A DNA stretch of 64,000 bases, from contig OZ022339.1 in assembly GCA_963989245.1 (NCBI GenBank), positions 21,500,063 through 21,564,062 on the forward strand, read 5' to 3'. Positions 10,617 to 23,553 of this stretch are shown piece by piece. How positions within the stretch are numbered: position 1 is the first letter of the stretch; the number at the start of each line of letters is the position of its first letter. The notes below the pieces were generated by a model that saw nothing but the letters and a program-made list of their open reading frames with translations, had not been told where the DNA came from and did no database searches. Origin of the DNA: Nansenia antarctica (Eukaryota; Chordata; Actinopteri; Argentiniformes; Microstomatidae). The position numbers were made by a program, and so were the translations under genes.

Positions 10617-11627
10617 AGTGACGTGCAGTGAGGTCTATGGTTGGGGAGGCACTGGCTAGTATCAGAGCCAGATTTACACACATATGAATCTGATAGAGGT
10701 AGGTTCAATTCAATTTCATATCAGCATTCTTTGCACACGCATACAGGTAACACACGCATACAGGTAACTTACGTATTCAATTCATGTTTTATAGGCAAAT
10801 GCAATTCCACTATTCATACTCATGCAACACAAATGAAAATATGTGACACGGTCTGGTAAAAAGTTATTGCATGTCGGCAACATTAAAAAATGACCGTGAG
10901 GACTTGAGGACTTTTTAACCAGACCGTGTCACATACTGTTTATATTGCATGGTCTTACATTTACTTGTAAGTGAAGTAGATATCCTAAAAACCATATCTA
11001 TGCTCCCGCTACTATGCTATGGTTGTGCTATGGCTAGCTATGCGGTGACAGCCAGGAGAAGTTGCAGTACCACTCCATTTGAAACAGCCGTATTAATTTC
11101 TGTCCCTTCGATTGAAGTAGGTCCTTAAGCTCAGGCATTGGTCTTCCACTGTTTATCGCTAACTCTTTTGATTGAAAGGTTAGTACATTATTTTAGAAGG
11201 TTATATATAATGTTTTCCATTTTTGCTGGAGCTAGCTAACATGGATGGAGAACAATCTCAATACACGTGAGATCTGCCACCCCTGGTGCTTTTTCATTGC
11301 AGTTTCATGTTTGTAACAGGCACGTGCTTATTGCCCAATGTGCTCCATCCAGTTTCTGAGGGGTTGACCAATCAGGTGAGGCTGAGCTGGTCGCTGGTGT
11401 GCCTCTCGTCTCTCCCTGTATTTGCAGCTCTGCACATTTGGTGATTTAGACTATAAACAATTATTCCGAAAATCATCCAGAAATGACATCATCCAGAAAT
11501 TACATTTATAACTAAATCAGTGGAAAAATCATTATTTTTATTATTTTACTTTTCGTAACAGCTATTTTCATTGTAGTATGACTGATGAGGCTCTGCCTCC
11601 ACTGCCTCCCCTGACCGCACATCCCTG
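10616..11627. mobile_element. TIR DNA transposon inserted in a (CA)n tract
   Basis: The left end GTGACGTGCAGTGAGG (10618-10633) with GGGGAGGCACTGG is mirrored at the right by GGAGGCAGTGG and CCTGACCGCACATCCCTG in reverse complement. (CA)n lies on both outer sides (10586-10614 and from 11628). The element is about 1 kb with no transposase frame, so it is non-autonomous. The superfamily is not assigned. It carries a small hairpin MITE at 10841-10934. Confidence 0.65.
10841..10934. mobile_element. 94-bp hairpin MITE
   Basis: ATGTGACACGGTCTGGT at the left is perfectly matched in reverse complement at the right, and the match continues into AAAAAG with one extra T. The spacer is about 46 bases. 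It is nested inside the 1-kb transposon in the tet3 3' flank. It would form a strong stem in RNA if transcribed. Confidence 0.75.
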
Positions 11628-14074
11628 ACACACACACATACACACACTAACAAAGACACACACACCACCCTGTGCTACTGCCTTACCTCAATCAACTTTA
11701 CATTTCTACTCTCGTTTTTATACATGGTGTTTTTCACTGTGTTTTTTTAATGTCTGTTTGTTTGTTTTAGTTTTCCTTCATATCTGTTTCGAAATAATGG
11801 AGAAAACTATAATTTGTTGGGTTTTAACTGTGAGTTTTGGTGTTGATTACATGATTGTCGGTCTGGTTTTTATTGTAAAGAGATGGTGCTCAGAACCGAT
11901 TTTTAACTCGTTTTATATACAAATTGATTAAGAACAACAAGATGTGATTATTTATTATGATCATTATCCAAACTATCTTTATTGTTCTTTTTGGTGTAAG
12001 CCTGTTTACTGCAAATCAACTATGTTCACTTGCATTTTTATGTTCACACTTCAATTCAGATTGTAGTAAACACTCTGACTTGACATGGTAACATGTTTAT
12101 TCTATGGCGGTTGTCTCAGCCAAGGGTGCTCTTTTAATAAGATTCATTTTAACATTGAATGATGTAATGGTGCCGTTGTAGCAGTAACTTTCAGTAATAA
12201 TTCACAAATTCATACAGAGAGCATGACGGAGATACAGTACAATCATCACGTTGTGTAGACACAGATGTAGCATTGTGCTTTTCCTTCTGTTCTCCTCTTC
12301 TGTAGAAAGAGTTGGTGTTGATGAAGGAAATGGGCACCGTTTTTGTATTTTTCTGGATTGTCATGTCTTTTTGTTCAGTTTTAAAGACATGGCATATTGA
12401 AAAGCACTTTTTTATTTTTCAAAACTGAACATGAAAAAGGTTCTCTTCCAATATGTATGTATGTACTGTATAGACAGAGATATATTAGCTTGTGTGATAC
12501 CTCTTCTTTCCTTTCAGTATTTCTGCAGTTATTTGTTGTTTTAGTTGTACATGAACTCACTCAGCTATGATTATTTAAACTATTATATATTGCATATATA
12601 GGAATTGTGAAATTCACACACAGAAAACACAAAACCAGGCATACTTAGCAATTGTGAAATGCTGCATATAATAATTGTGTCCAATGTTTGCGTAGTTATT
12701 CCACATCATTTATATTGATCTGCATAACTCCATGATCACTTTTGGAAGAGTGTTTCTGAAAGAGGATTAAATAAGAGTTGTCCGTTTTTTATGAAGTCAC
12801 GGCTAAAAATACCATATGACTCAAAAAATGTGCTCAGAAATGTCAACTATTACTGTATATTTCTTACTGGTGCTAATAAGACCTCAATCTCCTCCAGATT
12901 TCAAAATGTGTCTTTTATCTTCATAGGATATTGCCAGTTATTTGTTTCCATATTATGGGTATAATATACTGCCATGTAAATGGATACCAAACCAACTCAA
13001 CTCTGTGTTGTTTCTTTGCCTCTATTGTTCCCTTTTTTTGGAAAGCCAATCTGACATATGAACCTAGTTCCCTCTCAGCTCATATCTTATTACTCATATA
13101 GGTTCAAGTACACTTTTTCTTTGTTGGATGCTTTGTTTACCACGTATTTTAATTTCCCATTTTCCATCTTATAAACTCGAATTTGATTATATAATGAAAT
13201 CTTGATTGAAACAGCAATTGAAATTGAATCATCCCGAACACTGGTGGCATACTTTTTCAGTCAGATAAATTGCCATCTTGTTACATCGTTTATGGTGCTA
13301 ATCTGTCTAAATGTTCTTGTGCATTGACAAGCCTGTTTATGCTCGGTATGATGTTACGGTGCTCTTTGCATGTCTCGCAATTACTGGGTGGGCATGCTAT
13401 TCCTGTGTGTTCTCTCCTCTTTATCCTCCTCAGTGTGAACATGAACCACGTACAGCACTCAATTACTTATTATAAGCACTAAAACATGTACTGTCAATAT
13501 ATGTCAATATCAATATGTCAATGTCAATATCAACATTGGGATACAAACCCAAATGTCAAAGTCATAGTTTTCCATTTGGAGCAACTCCTTGCTCAGATCT
13601 GAGACTAAGTCTGAGTAGAATGCTATACTGATACAGTAGTTAATGACAATAATGTCATAACATAATGAACATGAAAATATAGTTTTTCTATTAAGGTAGA
13701 GCATTTCTTACATTACCCATGGTGCTGCCAGACATGCAGTGTGTCATAACATTGGAAGTTTGAATTCAATAAGCTTTTTAGTTGATTTAGATGTTTTGTT
13801 TGAGTAGTACAAGCTATTGCTTACTGTCTGCTACTTTACTTAGCCATGGTAATGAAAGATGACAACACAGAAGAGTAACCTGTATCCTATGCTCACATGA
13901 TTATGATAAGAGTTATAACACTTTTATATTGCTTTATCAACATTTCTATTGCACCTTATAGATCATGTCATGGAGAGCATTATGAATGCTCTGTGATAAA
14001 GCCATAAGGCTTGACAGGCCCTTTTGGCTGAGATGTATTAGCCTCCAAACCTATTGCCTCATTGAATTATTGTA

Positions 14075-14270
14075 CAGTTAGAATGGAACAGAACAGAACA
14101 GAAAATAATAACTTCATTTATCCTGGAGGAACATCAAGTGTGGCATCCGGTCAAATAGTAAATACAATAAACATGAGAACACAATACACACAGTAGCCAT
14201 GACAAATACAGATAGATGTTATATAACAAATACAATGTACTATGTTCAGTTGTATAATACTCCCCAAAGG
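14075..14270 (-). repeat. LINE 3' tail fragment
   Basis: An (ACAGA)n-like run (GGAACAGAACAGAACAGAA, about 14084-14102) is followed by AACTTCATTTATCCTGGAGG and unique-looking sequence. This has the layout of a 5'-truncated LINE inserted on the minus strand. It is non-coding. Confidence 0.45.
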
Positions 14271-14432
14271 AGGTGTGTAAAGTAAAGCTTTAATGAATAT
14301 AACAAGTTAAATTGTTGTACCTATTGTATTAAATACCTCAGCAGCACTTACAATTGATAAGAGAATAATGATCACTCTCTACTGCTTGTACCACAACATT
14401 GTGGTTGCTGTGTTACTTTTCTTGAACTGCAA

Positions 14433-14495
14433 TTTATGCTATTGGAGCATAGGTTTATGCTATTGGAGCATAGGTTTATGCTATTGGAGCATAGG
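14433..14495. repeat. three perfect 21-bp tandem copies
   Basis: Unit TTTATGCTATTGGAGCATAG plus G, three copies without mismatch. Each unit contains a short palindrome (TATGC...GCATA). Confidence 0.9.
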
Positions 14496-15103
14496 TTTCA
14501 AGCTATCATGATTTTTGGCATCCTGTTCCTTTAAAAAAAAAAAAAAAATCTAGGTTATTGTGAAACACATACAGTACATACAACACACCAAACATGACAT
14601 CCACAATACACAAAACACCCTCATTTGCATCCTCCTAATTGTATTCTTTTAGTTTTTATAGGTATGGTAGTAGGCTACGTTCACCCAGGCATCAAATAGA
14701 TACAATCACCTAGTCATCTAGAAGTCTTCAAATATTGTCTTGAACACCTTCCCAAAACATTTGTCTTTTGAAGCAAACATGTTAATAACATGATGTGATA
14801 CAAGTAGATGGCGGGTATCTTATAATCATTTCCTGTACACGTGTAGCTGCTGTATCAAGGAGGAAATAACTAGCACCAGCATTTTTTATGTTTTAGAACT
14901 CAGAGGTTTTTATTGGTTTACAAATGTGTAAATATAACCAACATTACATGTGAAACTATTTTACTGTACTTTTTATGTTGTATATAGACAATGGCACCTT
15001 TTGAAACTGATAGACAAATTACTGTAGACATTATCCATTTCAGACTTGAGAAAATACACAATTTAGCATTCCTATCAATGGTTGACCTCTTCGGTGATTG
15101 TGA

Positions 15104-15109
15104 AATAAA
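15104..15109 (+). terminator. candidate tet3 poly(A) signal AATAAA
   Basis: AATAAA is followed within 30 bases by T- and GT-rich sequence (TTGTGACATTGTATGTG). It lies about 295 bases upstream of the eif4e1c start codon. Confidence 0.4.
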
Positions 15110-15279
15110 GATATATTTATATTTGTGACATTGTATGTGCTTTTGTGTGTACATTTGTAGTATGAGTGAGTGTACTCACTTCCACGGTTAAACATTAAAG
15201 GTAAAATGTTTGCAAACAGCTAGTTGTAGTATTCTAATGGCCCATAAACACTGATAATAGTGGTAGGCTGCATACGTAG

Positions 15280-15403
15280 CACCTGCCGTCAGAGTTGGGC
15301 TTTCTCCCAGCCGAACACTTGAACTAACACGGCTTCCGTACATTCGTTTGGAGGGGTTCGTGACGCAGCAGCGCGGAACAGACAGGAGAATTTTACTAGC
15401 AAG
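15280..15403 (+). promoter_or_regulatory. eif4e1c proximal promoter / 5' UTR
   Basis: GC-richer sequence directly upstream of the ATG. It includes GTGACGCAG (CREB/ATF-like) at about 15360-15368 and lacks a TATA box. The 5' leader just before the ATG reads TTTTACTAGCAAG. The transcription start cannot be fixed from sequence alone. Confidence 0.35.
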
Positions 15404-18400
15404 ATGGCGACTTCGGAGCCGGTAAAAGAAATTGAGGTATCTATAAACTCATGGTATCATACGACCATTAACTGACAGGGTGGTCTCATCCAAATATCTT
15501 GTCATTTAGTTTCATTAAATGGGAATCACATGAATTAGATTTCAATGGAATATCATGTTTTGGGAAGTAGGAGGATAGCGCCAGTGTCTGGGTTCCATGC
15601 GCAGCTCAGCCATGCTAGCTAACGTAGCGATGCTATGATGTATTTAGGGGGTGGCATTGGTGACTTTGTTGGCAGGGAGGGACTGGACATCGTTGATACT
15701 CACTTCATTCATTGAAACGATATAGTTCGATAGATACTGTTATTTGATATGTAACATAATAAACATATAATTCCCATTGTATGTATTTTATTCATATAGC
15801 TAAGTAGCAATTAAGTAAAAAAATAAATTTAAAGAATGACATATGGACACGTGTAGGCACGCTGCTAGTTTTTCGCATAACTGCTAATAACGTTAGCATT
15901 ATAGCTAGGTATATGTTCCCTATACCACTGGCTGCTAACGTGCTTGATCGTCTGAATCGGCATATTTATTAATTAGCCGACGTTTATCCCTACTTTAATA
16001 GAAGTTACATTGAATGGATAGGCCAAGTCAGGCCAACTAGTAAGGCTAGGTGGGTAGACAGTTATGGCCATGCCATGGTAACGTTAACGTCGTTAATCTA
16101 GGGCTCATTAGAAGTCAGCTGCTAAAATTGCCTATTTCGGAAGATGTTGTCCTAGTGAACTAACATTAGCTGTAGTGACTCATTCATTCACTGTTGGCAT
16201 CAAGCCTCCTCATCTCGAACCCAGCGCATTACTTGAGGGGATGGACAGACAAACGCCTTTTACTGATACACTCACCGGCCACTTCGTTAGGTACACATTT
16301 TCAACCGTTCGTTAACGCAGATATGTAATCAGCCAATCACGTGGCAGCAACTCAATGCATTTAGGTATGTAGACATGGGCTGTGTTCGGAATAGCGTACT
16401 AGCATACTACTCATACTAGATATGACGTAGATTTTGAGTATATAGTACGTTCGAACTGTACAGTATGCGAGATTTGAGTATGTGAGAAATTTAGTAGGCG
16501 AGCAGTTGCTTCCTGGAAAATTGAAGTCGGTTACGATGGACACTAGCTCACGTCCTATTTCCCAAAATGCAGGGCTACAGTTTAGGCTGTAAATTGTCAA
16601 TCCCATCTGGCAACCCTGTGCGCTTTCAGCCTTGTCAAACTGCGTCATACAAACTTGTCGTACAGCTTTTGTTTACGTTGTCCGATAGCCTGGGGACCGA
16701 AAGCTTGCAATAAACATCGTTTTTTGCACATATTTGAGTGTGCAGATGCTGCTTTTTTGCACTCTATTTGATACTCTTCAGCTGCAGCACCCCAGCTAAG
16801 TCTGATCACGGATGAGCGGTGGTATTTTCACTATACTGGGAATTAACATGTATTAACAATAATTAACATTAACATGGTGAAATGCATTCTTAGACATGAC
16901 TACATCGTCATGATTACAAATATGCCACTTGAAATGCATGAAATCCAAGTTTATTTGTGTCTTACACACATGTTCACCTAGTATTTGACTGTTTGTAGCC
17001 CAATCACGAATGATCCCAGTTTTGTAGTTTCAGACGGACAAGTTGGTTGTAGTGCTTAGTTATCTAGTTACTTGAGCTAGCTAAAGATGTTGGCCCCCCA
17101 AATCATTTTACAACGTGTTGTAATTATGTTACGATATTTCTGTCGAGTGAGTGAACTGAACCACCGTGGTGCCACCCCGAGAAGTGAACCGGGAGTAAAC
17201 TCAATGAACAGGGAGTTCAACATGCGTCAAATGCTTAAATTCACTCCGAGCAGTGTCGACATTGATGGGGGTCTCCAATCGACTCCATTCAAAGTGATTT
17301 ACGATCCCGCCCCTCTCCCCTGTCCGGACACATTTGAATTTTCACCGTAAGCCCGGTAAAGCGACGTTATTAACCCGCAAAGAGTGTGCCCCGGGAACCG
17401 TATTTGTCCGTGAATAACACCGGCTAGGAAGGTGGTAAAAACACAATACTACTTTGCTAACTCCACCATCGCTATACGGTCCAGTGTTTCCTCCAGGATT
17501 TTCCCCATTGGTGGCGGGGCGGTTAGCTTTCGCGTGCGCAGCAATAGATTATTGTTGCCCCGCGCATATTGCTATGAATAGTTCGAAGCTAGGTGCTTGC
17601 ACGTTAGGTGCGAGAATGCTCGGTTAACCCATTAGCGGGAACATTATATTTGTTTCACAAAATAGGCTGATTTAATTGACCATGAACATCAGAGACAGAC
17701 ATTACGAATGTTCATTTAAAATACTCTATACTGAGCACTGGTATAAGAACATGAACCAGAGAACAGCAGTAAATGCAATAACCCACAGTCGTCGCTGATG
17801 ATGTTGCATTTTCGATTAGGATAAGGGATTAAAGGCACCGGCGACGGACTAAAAGAGAAATCCGTTTACCGGCTTTTTACACGCACATGAGTTGTTGTAA
17901 GACTCATAAATGTTTCATTTCCACGGCAAAACAAACAATACACAACGAGGGTTTAGTACTACCACCGCATGATACAGCTGCATGTCATAAACTCGTGTAG
18001 AACAGCTGGGGAGTCTGAATGTTTTCAACAAGGCAACAACTCTGCTTCTCACTCCAATTTTAAACTCTGAGAGCGCTGGAGCGCACACTGGGCCCGACGT
18101 CATAGAGAAACCGAGTCATTTGATTGGACGAGAGGCATTCCATGAGTGCTGATCGGATTTCCTGAGTGAATTTACGAACGCAGCCAGTTTTGAAAGCGCG
18201 TCGCCTCGCGCCGCGCGCCTGTTGAGAGATTCAGTCTCGATTGCAGTGCGAATACAAACGACGAGGTTAATTGTAACATATTGTAAATAACTACCCCTAA
18301 ATCGTAACAAAATGTTGGAAGCGGCCTAAATCTAGCTTCAATCTGCTTTTTTTCTGTTCTCCGGTCATAATAACTCGCTGCCTTTCTGCGCAGCCTGAAT

Positions 18401-21400
18401 CAAAGTTGACTGTCTGAATGGTGGCGGAGGAAATTCTTTGGTGGCGGCCCGCCACGAATAAATGCATATAGAGGAAACACTGCGGTCATTTTGAGCCATC
18501 AACCAACCCACTGGCACCCCGGGAAGTTATGTTTCGAACCCCGAGAGCATGCATAAATGTCTATCCGGAAAGAGTGCACTCTCCTCGGCCGCTGCACGCG
18601 CCTCTCCTCGGTAACGCGGAGGAACGAAAAGCTTACAGCACCGCGTATTCGAGATACGAGATCGGGCGTATTCAGGCTAGTATGGCCGTGAGCAAGAGGA
18701 CCATGACCCTAAGCATCCATATGCCTGTGCCTGTGCCTTGCATCCATATGCCTGTGCCTTGTTCATGGAACTTTATTATATAAGCACTCTATTTGTGGGT
18801 AGACTATGCACAAGGTGTCCTGGATGACGGGAGAAGTTAAAATTGCTCTGAGAGCGCCGGAGCGCACACTGGGTGCAACGTCATAAAGGGACCAGGTAAT
18901 TTGATTGGACAAGAGGCATTCCATGAGTGCTGATCATATTTCCATGGCGAATTTACGAACGCAGCTAGCAAACAGAAGACGCAAAAAATCGTCAGATCAG
19001 ATATATAAACGGGTTATTTTGGTAAACTGGACACATTTTGGGAATATATGTGGTTACTTTCTCGCCTGAAAACATATTAAAACTTCATAAAATGACATGT
19101 TAACACTTGTAAAGACAAAATTACTTATTTTAGCTAATGGAGGTTTAAAATTGAGGTTTAAATTCGCCGCTCCTGGCGAAATGCATTCTTGGAGGCAGTA
19201 TGCAGTATGCATAATGGTCGGCTGGTTTTCGGATACTTATTCTGAATTTAGTAGGTAGTATGCAGTATATACTCATTGAGTATGCTAGTATGCAGTAGGG
19301 CTGCACGATATATCGTTATCGTATCGTCATCGCGATGTTCGCATGCGCAATATGAATATTGTGAAAGGCAACAATATTGACGATATAAAACTCCCCCAGC
19401 ATGTACAGCTCAGTCAATCAAAACATACGTTTTTACGCTTTCCCTAAACGTACAGCCAACCACAAACCTCATTTCATGGTTTCCTTAGATCGACACACGC
19501 AACAGTGACACACAGCGGCGCGAAAACAAAATAAATATGAATGTCCTTGACAACACGATTGCAAATCTCATACCTAAAAATAAGTCCACCTCCATTGTTT
19601 GGAGATATTTTGGGTTCAGGAAGGAGGACGTGAACCAGAACGATGTCTTATGTAGGTCGTGCCTCCGCATAGTCGGGACGAAGAATGGAAACACAACCAA
19701 CCTTTTTCACCACCAGATTGCTTATTTTTCATTGTTTCTACATTTAAAACTAGTAATATCGTACTAATATCGATATCGAGATATCTGGCATAAATATCGT
19801 GATATGCATTTTCGTCCATATCGTGCAGCCCTAGTATGCAGTATGCTAGTATACCATTCCGAACACAGCCAAGACGATCTGCTGAAGTTCAAACCAAGCA
19901 TCAGAATGGGGAAGAAAGGTGATTTAAGTGACTTTGAACATGGCATGGCGGGTTTGAGTATTTCAGAAAGTGCTGATATACTGGGACTTTCCCGCACAAC
20001 CATCTCTAGGGATTACAGAGAATGGTCAGAAAAAGAGAAAATATCCAATGAGCGGCAGTTCTCTGGGCGAAAATGCCTTGTTGATGGCAGAGGTCAGAGG
20101 AGAATGGCCAGACTGGTTCGAGTTGATAGAATGGCAACAGAAACTCAACTAACCACTCGGTACAACCAAGGTATGCAGAAGAGCATGTCTGAACGCACAA
20201 CACGTCGTAGCTTGAAGCAGATGGGCGACAGCAGCAGAAGACCACACCGGATGCTTCTCTTGTCAACGAAGAACGGGAAACTGAGGCTAGAATTTCACGG
20301 GCCCACTGAAATTGGACAACAGAAGTAGGGAAGCACCGATACCACTTTTTTTCAGACCAGTACCCAAACAACAAGACCCAGTTTTGTCCCCAAGCAGACA
20401 AGGACCTTTTTACAGATTGTGAGAAGTGCAGATTGTAAGCTTTCAAATGATGTGTCATACATTGAAATCTGAAAATAGTCGAAGATAGGCTTATTTGAAT
20501 GTTGGTACATCAAAACCAAATACCCGAGAAAATCGCTCTTAATCAAAACAGGCGCAAATATTGCTATGTTACTCAGAGCTTGATATTAAGCTTTATCAGG
20601 TACTTGTCCTTTGAACAAGTGAACTTATCTTTTACTTGTCCGAGAGCACAAGTTACTTGTCCAGATATGTTTTTGAAAAAGTTAGATATTTTAGTGCAAA
20701 TTACTACTATTGATTTGTTATTGATGTATCCTTTATTTAAAAATAAATTAATTGAACGATGTTATGTAATTATTTAAAATGATGTGGTGTTTTCGTCCGA
20801 TGACATTTTGCATTTCCCCACTTTTTATGGCACCTGGCCAGTTTTCGGTGCTTGAAGGAACATCTTGCTTGCTGGCTTGAGTAACGTGTCGGTTTCTCTC
20901 ACCATGGACTTACAATTTCCACAAGCGAACTTTGCAGTCAAGGTGGTTGGCACTTTTGCGGGCAGTGGGGTTAATAACGGTCACATGCACGCAATAGCAT
21001 TTTAGAATTTCTGATTCAAGTTACGCTGAGGCAGCGAGAATAGGATAGCTTGCAAATATATTTGTTTCTTTTCCGATCAGACAACTAAAGGAGGAATTTC
21101 TTTTTTGCGGATATTAATACATATTGATTTCTTTTTTTGTTTTTACATGTCTGTTGGACAACAGCAGGAGGAAGTCCACTTGTCCAAACATAAAATGCAA
21201 ATGTCCCGGAGAAGCGGACAAGCCTTAATGTTGAGCACTGTAACTACATGTTTAGCACATCACAACATGCTGATAGAACATTAACATGTAAAAACACACA
21301 TACACTACACATAACTAGATCACAGTCCTTGCTTTTGAACCATCCTAAAACAATAGTTGGCAGTCTGCTCTACATTTGTCGTCATCATCGCTTATTCTAA

Positions 21401-23510
21401 AATATCTCCAAACTGCTGACGTTGCTCCTCCTCTGCCTACCTGCTACAAGAGGTTACGTTGCCAAAGTAGTATCGGGAGCGGATGTACAGGGGTCGACAT
21501 TAACGGTTGCCCCATTGCCCGGAGCAAGTAAAGCAATTGCCGCATTTGTTTGCACGACAGCGACGACGCTGCTGGATGCTGGATCTGTGTGTCGTTTTGC
21601 AGGAAGAACAACGGACGGCACATGCGACAGACCAGACTAGATGATCGTGGAGTGAAGATATTATTAAAGCGTACGCACCTGTCCACCTGTCTGTCGATCT
21701 GACTTGCCCCGGGCAATCGGTCAACCGTTAATGTCGAACCCTGATGTATCAAAGTAGTTTCACAAGTACATTAGCACAGTATCGGGTTCAAGTACGATTA
21801 TCGGTATCGGTGCATCCCTAAATACAATATTTGAAAAACGTTGCGTGGTCTAACGAGTCTGGATTTCTCCTGCGACATTCAGATGGTAGTGTCGGAGTCT
21901 GGCGTAAACAACATGAAAGCATCGACCCTTCCTGCCTGGTGGTGGTGTAATGGTGTGGGGGATATTGTCTTGGCACACTTAGGACCCCTTAGTATCAATT
22001 GAGCATCGTTTAAACGCCACAGTATTGTTCCTGACCATGTCCATCCCTTTATGACCACAGTGTACCCACTTCCAGCAGGATAACGTGCCATGTCACAAAG
22101 CTCACATCATCTCAAACTGGTTTCTTGAACATGACAATGAGTTCACTGTACTCAAATGGCCTCCACAGTCACCAGATCTCAATCCAATAGAGCACCTTTG
22201 GGATGTGGTGGAACGGGAGATTCGCTTCATGGATGTTTTGCCAACAAATCTGCAGCAACTGCGTCATGCTATAATGTCAATATGGACCAAACTCTCTGAG
22301 GACTGTTTCTGGCACCTTGTTGAATCTATGCCACGAAGAATTAAGGCACTTCTGAAGGCAAAAAGGGGGTCCAACCCTTACTAGCAAGGTGTGTACCTAA
22401 TGATGTGGCCGGTGAGTGTAGTTTTTGACATGATAATGTATCTATCTGCAATACATAAGTGTCTACTGAGATTTACCTTATGTCAATGAACTAAGTAGTG
22501 TGTATAAGATAGTTCCTGAGCTTTGAATGGAAAGTCACAATCCCAATGATTTACACCATTGTGTAGTCGCGGTAACCATATAGACACAATCACCCTAACC
22601 CCTGAACTGTTGTAACGTGATGGAAGCCAATGGTTTGATATGAACTCAATGAAACAATGAGCTCAATATTGACCTTTCAGATTTCCAGAGAACATAAACC
22701 TAACGTACTGATGTGCTTATGTTTATTCCTATTCAGGAAGCAACTGAAACGGAGGAACCCCAAGTGGAGGACCAAATTGCACCACCTGTGCTTGCTAGTG
22801 CCGAGGGATATATCAAACACCCCCTACAAAACAAGTATGGAAAACCTGTGTGCATCGTTAGCAATGTTTCATCAAACACCCTTCTCAAAATGAACATTAA
22901 CAAGTAACCCTTACAGCTGGGCTAACCTTAACCCATGGTAAGAGTAGCTGATTGTATATCCACTGGCCTGGCTCAACAACCCTGACAGTACTAGGGTCAC
23001 TTTTCTCTCTCTTCACATGGCCCTTTTATAGAGTTAGAATTGTAATTCCATGGTGGTGACTACCTATTCAACAGGGCTGGAGGCATAGGGTGGAAGTGCT
23101 GACATCCATCTCTACTTCAGTAGACCACTTTTCTAGAGCTTTCTGCCTGTTCAGATGGAGGCTGTTCCAGGACCCGTTGTTAACAACGGGGGGAGGGAGG
23201 CAGGGCTGTTGGGCTGTAAGTGTGGATGTTTTTGTGTAAAAGAAAGAAAAAAATAGCAGCGGCTATAACATGTTAATGCAAACACTGTCTTGGGCAACTT
23301 CTATCATTGTTTTTGTTTCAGTGTGGTCGTAACTAGTAAGTACTAGTTATTGTAGTAATCATTAACAACTCTACTTCACTATAGACATAACCATGCTGTG
23401 TTTAGAAGTGTGTGACCTCAACATATTTCATTGTCCTGTTTTTCTTTAATACCCCAACCATAGTGGTGGGTTACATGGATCATCAGACGTGTGTGTGGGT
23501 GTGTGTGTGT

Positions 23511-23553
<43 letters not shown>

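Larger units (their letters stand above)
10558..15130 (+). other. tet3: probable tet3 3' UTR
   Basis: There is no coding exon between the tet3 stop and the eif4e1c promoter. The stretch is AT-rich. It contains a (CA)n tract with a DNA transposon (10616-11627), a LINE tail (14075-14270) and a small tandem repeat (14433-14495); otherwise it looks like unique sequence. A canonical AATAAA at 15104-15109 followed by GT-rich sequence is the last good poly(A) site before the next gene. The length would be like the long 3' UTRs of mammalian TET3. Whether transcription runs this far is inference. Confidence 0.45.
16378..19870. mobile_element. TIR DNA transposon G inside the Tc1 element
   Basis: Termini GGCTGTGTTCGGAATAGCGT at the left and CCATTCCGAACACAGCC at the right are inverted repeats, with further TACTAGCATACT repeats inside. 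It was interrupted later by hAT-like element A (17482-18482), a small MITE (18836-18966) and hAT-like element L (19296-19833). Two unplaced reading frames lie in its body: 17087-17350 and 18529-18783. No clear target duplication was found, so the superfamily is open. Confidence 0.75.
20326..21820. mobile_element. hAT-like element I in the Tc1 transposase
   Basis: Left end TAGGGAAGCACCGATACCA and right end TATCGGTATCGGTGCATCCC plus TA are inverted repeats. It breaks the Tc1 transposase in the segment between its DNA-binding and catalytic domains. It contains two further elements, J (20574-21240) and K (21488-21743). An exact 8-bp duplication could not be read; the flanks look worn. Confidence 0.8.
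16267..22420 (+). mobile_element. Tc1-like transposon split by nested insertions
   Basis: The left terminus TACACTCACCGGCCACTTCG and right terminus GGCCGGTGAGTGTA are inverted repeats ending in TA, the Tc1 target. The transposase is on the + strand in two separated pieces. Element G (16378-19870) is inserted just before its start codon and element I (20326-21820) in the middle of the coding region. With both removed the element is about 1.17 kb. It lies in eif4e1c intron 1. Confidence 0.9.

Noticed and set aside
20318..21832. 8-bp target duplication for element I
   Set aside because: Flanks AACAGAAG and AATACAAT do not match; comparison with the expected Tc1 sequence shows decay on the right side, so no duplication is claimed.
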